The notes under the pieces are model-generated. The model worked only from the letters and a program-made list of their open reading frames with translations, had not been told where the DNA came from and searched no databases. Below are positions 58,333 to 64,000 of a stretch of 64,000 nucleotides of DNA, piece by piece. How positions within the stretch are numbered: position 1 is the stretch's first letter; each line of letters opens with the position of its first letter. Made by a program: the position numbers and the translations under genes. The stretch lies in contig NZ_LMTZ01000035.1 in the NCBI RefSeq assembly GCF_001456025.1, positions 115,181-179,180 on the forward strand, given 5' to 3'. The stretch comes from Mastigocoleus testarum BC008. GTDB lineage: Bacteria; Cyanobacteriota; Cyanobacteriia; Cyanobacteriales; Nostocaceae.

Positions 58333-58880
58333 AAACTTATTTGTATCAAATTTTTTCGTTCCTGTTAAAACCTATCTTCAGCAAGAATAGCAGTTTTAAC
58401 AAAAATTTCTGGGCTTCAAAGACTTTTACTTGCTAAAACTCATCGTATCTGTAATGGTTTTCTTCCAGGTATAATTACGCTTTTTCCTCCGTATATGTTC
58501 CCTGAAATTTTTCATGAAAGAAAATTAAGCTCTTATCAGTTTGACTTTTGTTAGCAAAGCGTATGCGCAGGACATAACTTGAATGTTACTAACCGCATAT
58601 CAAAACTATGTGTTAGCGGATCCGTAGGCAATACCTAGGGCTGCGCTACCTTGAGGATCTGGTACGCTGCGCTAGCTACGCGCTTACCCACTAACACTGT
58701 AAGGTGCGGCTATAATGAATGACCTAGCTGTGTTAATTTTGTGTAAATTCTACTAGATATTCAAACACCTTCAAAAATTGGCAAATACTGTTTAATTTGC
58801 GATTTTTGAAGGTGTTTAGAAGTAGTTAAAATTATTACAAAAGAAAAATTGAACTTAATCGATGATCGTGAAGAGAGAAC
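58333..58880. other. Spacer with a miniature repeat element
   Basis: About 550 bp between the WG and pentapeptide genes. It holds the 88-bp element at 58610-58697; the rest is AT-rich without a gene. Confidence 0.55.
58610..58697. repeat. 88-bp MITE-like element with terminal inverted repeats
   Basis: GTGTTAG at 58610-58616 is mirrored by CTAACAC at 58691-58697; extending inward, about ten of eleven bases still pair. The inside is GC-rich with CTGCGCTA cores (including 58667-58674) matching the WD40-gene insert near 5150. Confidence 0.65.
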
Positions 58881-59522
58881 TTAAGAAATATTTTCTGTTG
58901 CAATAGTTCCAGCCAAACAAGCTCCATTCAGATTAACTCCTTTGAGGTTTGTACCTTCCAATTCTGCACAGAGTAAATTCGCCCCTGTGAGGTTTGCACC
59001 TGCAAGGTTGGCTTTACGCAAGTCAGCTTCTTCTAAATTTGCTTCTCCCAGTAGGGCTCCTTGTAAATCTGCACCACTTAAATCTGCGCCTTTAAGGTTA
59101 GCTGCTGTCAGATTAGCTCCTCGCAGGTCTGCACCTCGCAAATCAACACCTTGTAAATTGACGTTCATTAAGTTTGTACCACTTAAAAAAGCTCCGGTTA
59201 AAGAAACATCATTGAGCCTAGCCCCCATAAAATTAGCTCCCCGCAAATTACTACCGCGTAAGTCCGCACTAGTTAAATCCGCTTGCATCAAATTAGCTCC
59301 CATAAAGTTAGCTCGCAAATTTGCTTGATGTAAATTTGCGCCCATTAAATTTGCGCCTTCTAGATGTCCGCCTTCTAGATTAGAATTAGTTAAATTTATA
59401 CCAACAAGGTTTGCACCAGCTAAATTGATTCGATTTAAATCTAATTGCGATAAATCTTCATCTTCTAAATTTACTCCGGGGAGTTGTTTTAATTGACCAG
59501 ATTTAATTGCTTCTATATTCAT
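58881..59522 (-). CDS. Pentapeptide repeat protein
   Basis: 213 residues. Almost all of it (about 20-205) is A(N/D)LxG-type pentapeptide repeats, e.g. GANLMGANLHQANLRANFMGANLMQADL, which fold as a right-handed quadrilateral beta-helix. Family members can mimic DNA or act as scaffolds; no specific role can be assigned. The first 20 residues (MNIEAIKSGQLKQLPGVNLE) are outside the repeats. Many pentapeptide proteins occur in cyanobacteria. Single gene. Confidence 0.93.
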   Translation of the reverse strand: MNIEAIKSGQLKQLPGVNLEDEDLSQLDLNRINLAGANLVGINLTNSNLEGGHLEGANLMGANLHQANLRANFMGANLMQADLTSADLRGSNLRGANFMGARLNDVSLTGAFLSGTNLMNVNLQGVDLRGADLRGANLTAANLKGADLSGADLQGALLGEANLEEADLRKANLAGANLTGANLLCAELEGTNLKGVNLNGACLAGTIATENIS

Positions 59523-59832
59523 TTTTTTATTAACTGACTTTGATTGAGTGCTTTATTGGGTTTTACCACAAGCTACTAACTTTGAAAGTAGAAAGTTTTC
59601 GATAAGTTATATTACCTATGCTCAAAATGATAGTAAGGTTAACCTTGTATCAAAAATTAAGTCAGATGAGAATGTGAGAATTTCTACAACTCAACGTTCC
59701 CGTCACTGGGTGTAAGGTAAGTATCCAATATAAGATACTAACTCCCAAGAAGGGGAAGTCAAAATATGACCTGTGGTCACGCTAGAGTCTGCGACGTTGG
59801 CAGATCCGCAAGGTGACCTTAATCAGAGACTA

Positions 59833-59904
59833 TAGCTGTGCTACCCACGGATCCGCCGATGCCGTAAAAGCTCTAGCCTCTAGCTGCGCTACCTCCGGAT
59901 CCGC
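59833..59904 (+). repeat. Two 24-bp direct repeats 48 bp apart
   Basis: Both copies start TAGCTG and end GGATCCGC, with GCTACC in the middle; only three positions differ (59833-59856 and 59881-59904). The GGATCCG core also occurs in the 58.6-kb element, so they belong to one dispersed repeat family. Confidence 0.8.
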
Positions 59905-60119
59905 TAACAACAGTATTAAACCGTTAATTAACCCCCTTGCAATGAAATAAAATAACACATTTACTGGCTTTTGACATTGGCTGAGATCTTTGCTGTGTAG
60001 GGGTTACAAAATGTGGAATTTGACGACAGGGAAAATTGAAATACGGCAAATTTGATTTTTGCTGGGTGTATTGAATTTAGGAGCAAATCAGTTGAAGAAC
60101 CAGATAAAAGCCTAAATGC

Positions 60120-60149
60120 AAATTAAATTAAATTAAATTAAATTAAATT
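60120..60149 (+). repeat. (AAATT)6 microsatellite
   Basis: Six perfect AAATT units, 9 bp downstream of the DICT gene stop codon. Confidence 0.9.
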
Positions 60150-60158
60150 CAAGCAAGT

Positions 60159-61562
60159 TCAATCAAATTTTGTTGATTCTAATTTTTGATCGCTAACTCG
60201 AGCGTCGCTATCGGCTTTAGAATCAATTAACCACATTCTGGAACTAAATTTCGGTGTATTGGTAGGTAATTCTAGTCCTTGCTGTAAACCCATAACCAAC
60301 AGAGTCAAAGCATCAACTAATTTCGGATCGAAGCGGTAAGATTGTTGCTCCTTACATTCTTCCAAGGCTTGTGTGAAAACTTGTTCTCTACTTTGTCCAG
60401 AATTTTTTTTCTGATTAACTCGGTATTGGAAATCTGAAACTAAGGCTAAAATTCTCGATTCTAAGGGAATTTCATCCCCTGTTAATCTTGCTGGTTCTCC
60501 AGTACCATCCCACCATTCTGTTTGATGAGTTATAATTTGGGCGATCGCACGCAACCGGGGCATTTTACGTAAAACTTGCGCTCCCGGTACCAAGGGACAA
60601 GTCAAAGGAGTGCTAGGTGAATTTTCTTGATAACGCGTGCTAACCCCAGGAGTAAGAATGCTTTGACTTCTTTGTAATGGATCTATACGATGCAACCAAG
60701 CAGCAAGTCGTAGTCGCTTAATTTGCCATGCTGGTAATTCTAAAAGTTGAGCTAAGGTTTCTGCAAGGGAAACTACCTCTGCAGCAGCCATTGGATTATT
60801 AATATCAGCTTGATCCATTAATTGCGCCATGCGCAAAAATGCCTGAATTTCGTTGGAAATTAAATTACTATCTAAGGCTTCGTGACGTAAAGCCGTAGGT
60901 GTACCAAGTTTTTCTTGCCCAGTTTGTAGATATTCCACAACGCGAGAAACCACCGTTGCATATTCTTCTGGGGTAGCTACCGCCGTTTTAATTTTCTTCT
61001 GAGCTTGCAGAAGTTTTTGCTGAAGTTCGGGGTTGTAATTGCCAATATGCTTAATGGCTAAATCTGCTGTTTGCTTAACCAATGTTGGTTCAAATGTCCA
61101 CAAACCATAGAATTTTCGTTCTACATCTGACTCCGGCTGTCCTCCCGCTCCATAATCTTCTGGCGATAATTCTTGGCACAGAACCATTGCTGTGTAATTT
61201 GGGGATAGGATAATTAAGTGCCATTCTTGGGCAACAGGATCTGATGTATCTAAAGGAACCAAGTCAACATTGGCTAGTTTACTGGTTGGATGTTCTGTCC
61301 AAACTGTATCCGGTGCTGCCATAATCGCAATATGACTAGAATGCTTAGCCATATCTGCATATCTTTCGGCCTCTTCGAGATACCATTTACCTTGTTGAAA
61401 GGCTGTAATAACTATTGGCGAACTCTCATCGGATAAAATATGATCTTCAAGGGCATGACATAAAGAAACAAGAGTATTTTTGTAATATACTCCTAGTTTT
61501 AATGATGTTTTCTGATGGCGATGAGCCGTTTCTAGTTGGTCGAGAATTGAGCCTTTTAACAT
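60159..61562 (-). CDS. DICT sensory domain - degenerate HD-GYP-like protein
   Basis: 467 residues. The N-terminal about 160 residues look like a DICT domain (LGVYYKNTLVSLCHALEDHIL, IVITAFQQGKWYLEEAERYADMAKHSSHIAIMAAP, WHLIILSPNYTAMVLCQEL), a sensory domain often tied to light or two-component signalling in cyanobacteria. The C-terminal part (about 260-445) resembles HD-GYP phosphodiesterases: the pattern HQTEWWDGTGEPARLTGDEIPLESRILALVSDFQ is present, but the leading HD pair reads HR (AAWLHRID), so cyclic-di-GMP hydrolysis may be lost. It may be a sensor-adaptor. ATG at 61562. Confidence 0.85.
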   Translation of the reverse strand: MLKGSILDQLETAHRHQKTSLKLGVYYKNTLVSLCHALEDHILSDESSPIVITAFQQGKWYLEEAERYADMAKHSSHIAIMAAPDTVWTEHPTSKLANVDLVPLDTSDPVAQEWHLIILSPNYTAMVLCQELSPEDYGAGGQPESDVERKFYGLWTFEPTLVKQTADLAIKHIGNYNPELQQKLLQAQKKIKTAVATPEEYATVVSRVVEYLQTGQEKLGTPTALRHEALDSNLISNEIQAFLRMAQLMDQADINNPMAAAEVVSLAETLAQLLELPAWQIKRLRLAAWLHRIDPLQRSQSILTPGVSTRYQENSPSTPLTCPLVPGAQVLRKMPRLRAIAQIITHQTEWWDGTGEPARLTGDEIPLESRILALVSDFQYRVNQKKNSGQSREQVFTQALEECKEQQSYRFDPKLVDALTLLVMGLQQGLELPTNTPKFSSRMWLIDSKADSDARVSDQKLESTKFD

Positions 61563-61887
61563 AGGTATGGTAAATCAACTTGAAATAAATAAACTTTTTA
61601 GAAATTTAAATAAAGTAACTATTTAGAAAAAATTAAAAGTCTTCTCATAATAATTTAGTTTACTGCCATACCAATGATTTTTGTTACATACCACAATAAT
61701 GTCTTTACATTCACTTGGTACTTTCAAGATTTAACTCTGTATGTAGGCGCTCTGTATCTTTATGATTTTATCTTTCTACTTCCTATCCTTTCTACTTCCT
61801 ATCATAGATAAATCAACCATAAAGACACAGGAGCACGAACATTTTCACCGACTTTACGGAATAATTACACGGGGAATAACTTAATAA
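61563..61887. other. Spacer with a 16-bp tandem duplication
   Basis: 325 bp without a gene. CTTTCTACTTCCTATC is repeated perfectly at 61772-61787 and 61788-61803. Confidence 0.6.
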
Positions 61888-63486
61888 TTAAGATATTTTT
61901 GCCAGTTGTTTGGGTTTTAACTTTTGCTCGATTGGTGCTGTTAATGCTTCTTCCAATGGCGCACAACCCAGTTTAGCTTCCAAAATATTCATAACTTCCC
62001 GCCCAAAATCGTTGGGATTTTCCCGCATGGCTTGCAAGCAGACTTTGCCAAAGAAGGAGCCGAGTGGTTCTGGGTTCCAAAGTAGTTTTCTTGCAGTCCA
62101 TGGTAACAGGAGCATGGGATTATAACCTGGTTTGAGAATATCCTCTTTAAAAGCGTATTCTTCTAAGTGGGTATGGGGTTGTAGTCCAATGAAGAAGATT
62201 GCGGGTTCGACTTTATCCGCACCAAAAATTCGTTCGAGTTCCCGATGATAAGCTATGGTTTGGCGAATTGTTTCGATGCGTTCGTCAATGACGTTAAAGG
62301 AGTAGTTAACAGAAACTAAATCATTGAAACCAGCAGCTTTGAGATCCCGACAGTTTTGTAAAACTGTTCGTAGGTTATAACCCATACGCATTTTCCGGAC
62401 TAACTCTTGGGAACCACTGGTAATACCGATTTCAAAATAGTTCATTCCAGTTTTTACCATCAATTCGCACAATTTAGGCGTCAAGTTATCAGCACGGATA
62501 TATGCTGCCCAATGAATGTCCGTCATTCCCGAATCAACGATTTTTTGTAATAGTTCTACTGCATCGTCGATAAATCTTTTGGCTGGAATAAATTGAGCGT
62601 CGGTAAACCAGAAGTTGCGAATTCCCCGATCATATAGTTGGCGCATTTCTGCAACAACTTCATCTGCAGGATTTATACGTACTTGTTTCCCTTCCACTAC
62701 TGTATAAACGCAGTAGCAACAGTTATGAGGACAACCACGCTTAGTTTGTACGCCAATGTAGAAGTCGCTTTCTTGCAGATAATAATTAAAGTCTGGCCAA
62801 ATACTTTCGATATATTCGTAATTACAAGCTGTTTTTTCTAGGGGAGTTGGTGCTTCGTGAATTAATCGTTGACGTGGTTGATTTTCTCCTACTACATAGC
62901 AGCGTTCGTCACTAAAGTCTTGACCGCTAAGGAGTTTTTCGAGTAGTGCTTCCCCTTCACCAACGGAAACTATCGAACCTTTGGGGAGGCTTTTATTCAA
63001 TTGCTCATAATATATGCTTACCGCACCACCACCAACGATAACGCGGACATCTTTGTTGTATTGCTGAGCGCGTTTTAAACCACGTTTAATCAAACTCTGG
63101 TTTTGCCAAAGTTCTGTGTAAAAACTTTTGAGCATTTGTAAGCCGCCCAACGCACCATGCAATTTCACAAAGGGATTTTTGGCATAGAAAATCTCAAAAG
63201 AATACTGTAATGGATTGCCACCTCGTCCACCTACAGGAGCAAAAATGTGAATATCTCGCCAAGAATAAATTAGTAAAGATGGCTTAAACTCATCAATACA
63301 ATTTTCTAAAGCAGAAGCATAATCTAAAGGTGGTATTGTTCCCAAATCGAAGATTCGCTGTTCGATTCCGGGAAATAATTTGTGTACGTGGTCTGCAAGG
63401 TAGACGACCCCAATTGGGAAGATAGGATTACATGGGAGACGGACGTAGAGAATTCGACAATCCATAGCGGGTTCTTTGATTTTCAT
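61888..63486 (-). CDS. B12-binding-type radical SAM protein
   Basis: 532 residues. The N-terminal half (1-215) has the Rossmann-like look of a cobalamin-binding domain (LPCNPIFPIGVVYLADHVHKLFPG, VRVIVGGGAVSIYYEQL, GEGEALLEKLLSG). The radical SAM core has GCPHNCCYCV (Cys252, 256, 259), FWFTDAQFIPAKRFIDDAVELL, IRADNLTPKLCELMVKTGMNYFEIGITSGSQELVRKMRMG. The C-terminus is specific (LLLPWTARKLLWNPEPLGSFFGKVCLQAMRE). Radical SAM enzymes make a 5'-deoxyadenosyl radical; the substrate is unknown. A start at 63465 is possible, but AAGG before 63486 favours the longer form. Confidence 0.9.
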   Translation of the reverse strand: MKIKEPAMDCRILYVRLPCNPIFPIGVVYLADHVHKLFPGIEQRIFDLGTIPPLDYASALENCIDEFKPSLLIYSWRDIHIFAPVGGRGGNPLQYSFEIFYAKNPFVKLHGALGGLQMLKSFYTELWQNQSLIKRGLKRAQQYNKDVRVIVGGGAVSIYYEQLNKSLPKGSIVSVGEGEALLEKLLSGQDFSDERCYVVGENQPRQRLIHEAPTPLEKTACNYEYIESIWPDFNYYLQESDFYIGVQTKRGCPHNCCYCVYTVVEGKQVRINPADEVVAEMRQLYDRGIRNFWFTDAQFIPAKRFIDDAVELLQKIVDSGMTDIHWAAYIRADNLTPKLCELMVKTGMNYFEIGITSGSQELVRKMRMGYNLRTVLQNCRDLKAAGFNDLVSVNYSFNVIDERIETIRQTIAYHRELERIFGADKVEPAIFFIGLQPHTHLEEYAFKEDILKPGYNPMLLLPWTARKLLWNPEPLGSFFGKVCLQAMRENPNDFGREVMNILEAKLGCAPLEEALTAPIEQKLKPKQLAKIS

Positions 63487-63774
63487 CTTGCCTTGATTTA
63501 ACAGTTTTTGGACTAAAGATTTAGGAGAAAATTAATCAGCTTTGATTATCGGTAGTCTTTCAATCGATACCTGTAGATGATTAGAAATTTAGTAAGTTTT
63601 ATTAAAATTGTTTAAGTCATGAAAATCAGTCATCAACCTTAAAAATACGAGAAGAAATTTGTTTTTTGTATTTTGCTCTTATGATAAACAGCTAAATATC
63701 AAACCAAGTTTCAAATAAGTAAATATGCTTATCGGAATTTTCTCACGGAAAACCAAAGTTCTCAGTTTGTTAAA

Positions 63775-64000
63775 TTAATCCTGTGTATAGGTAAAGTTTT
63801 GTGAATTTATCTGAGCCATAGCTTTACGATAACACTCTTGCAGCGAAGATTTAACCGTCGGAGAGCTAAAAACTTTCAAACGTAAGTCCCTTACGTGGGT
63901 AGGTGAGCGAAGAAGTATAGCAATCGCCAGCTTAGTTAGGACGTAAGGTAAGATAGATCGAGAAGTGATTAGTCTGGACAATTCCAATGGCAAGGTCTTA
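63775..64000 (-). CDS. C-terminal part of an unknown protein, cut by the window edge
   Basis: The frame is open to the right edge of the window (a TTG start at 63993 is possible but the codons beyond it, Thr and Lys, also read on). The visible residues KTLPLELSRLITSRSILPYVLTKLAIAILLRSPTHVRDLRLKVFSSPTVKSSLQECYRKAMAQINSQNFTYTQD form one amphipathic or membrane-associated helix and a polar end. I do not recognise a family. Confidence 0.4.
   Translation of the reverse strand, partial: KTLPLELSRLITSRSILPYVLTKLAIAILLRSPTHVRDLRLKVFSSPTVKSSLQECYRKAMAQINSQNFTYTQD

Larger units (their letters stand above)
59523..60158. other. Spacer with dispersed repeats and AAATT microsatellite
   Basis: No gene seen in about 640 bp. 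It contains an inverted GGTCAC (59775-59780) / GTGACC (59813-59818), two copies of a 24-bp GC-rich repeat 48 bp apart (59833-59856, 59881-59904) and six AAATT units at 60120-60149 just beyond the next gene's stop codon. Confidence 0.6.

Overview
The window comes from a cyanobacterium, most likely a filamentous, heterocyst-forming one of the Nostocales/Rivularia-Calothrix type. Evidence: the octamer GCGATCGC (HIP1) recurs roughly 15-20 times; GC content is low to moderate with AT-rich spacers; short tandem repeats typical of this group (CAATTACCCATTAC, TTGGTAA and TTAACTG units) lie between genes; and the gene set is cyanobacterial (SLH-domain OprB-type porin, fused CbiMN, DICT-domain sensor, RNase E with an arginine-rich tail, pentapeptide and WG repeat proteins, CHAT and WD40 NTPases). 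Species assignment is inference; no rRNA or tRNA gene was found.

Layout. 1-6.2 kb: a decayed TnpB fragment, then a tightly coupled pair, a CHAT-TIR-AAA protein followed by an AAA-membrane-WD40-TPR protein. This looks like an NLR/STAND-type signalling or immune module and is the most interesting locus. 6.4-11.9 kb: recF, a small conserved protein, a divergent PEP-synthase-like protein and a DUF1361 membrane protein separated by a 14-bp tandem repeat array. 12-18 kb: accessory proteins (an AT-rich orphan with two membrane helices, a membrane-protein fragment, a secreted low-complexity protein, an SLH porin, a lipoprotein). 18-21 kb: cbiMN-cbiQ-cbiO, an energy-coupling Co/Ni importer. 21-35 kb: a thioesterase, a small membrane protein, dxr, a polysaccharide deacetylase, glutamate synthase, a phosphodiester-glycosidase-type secreted protein, a cupin and an IscA/SufA/HesB-like protein, with some long gene-free spacers. 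36-41.7 kb: the str cluster rpsL-rpsG-fusA-tuf-rpsJ, with a near-consensus promoter, unusually wide spacers, a terminator between tuf and rpsJ, and two hairpins after rpsJ. 42.7-53.5 kb: Lon-N protein, pheA, a GT39-like glycosyltransferase, DUF1997, and the rnhB-rne-radical SAM (TIGR03960 type) group. 53.6-64 kb: STAS antagonist, two small conserved proteins, clpS, CPBP protease, WG-repeat protein, pentapeptide protein, DICT/HD-GYP-like sensor, a B12-binding-type radical SAM protein and a gene running off the right edge.

Most of the window is housekeeping. The accessory character is concentrated at 0-6 kb and 12-17 kb, and repeat-type mobile debris is scattered at about 5.15, 11.0, 15.2, 23.1, 58.6 and 59.8 kb. 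Domain names rest on motif recognition by eye; no database search was run.
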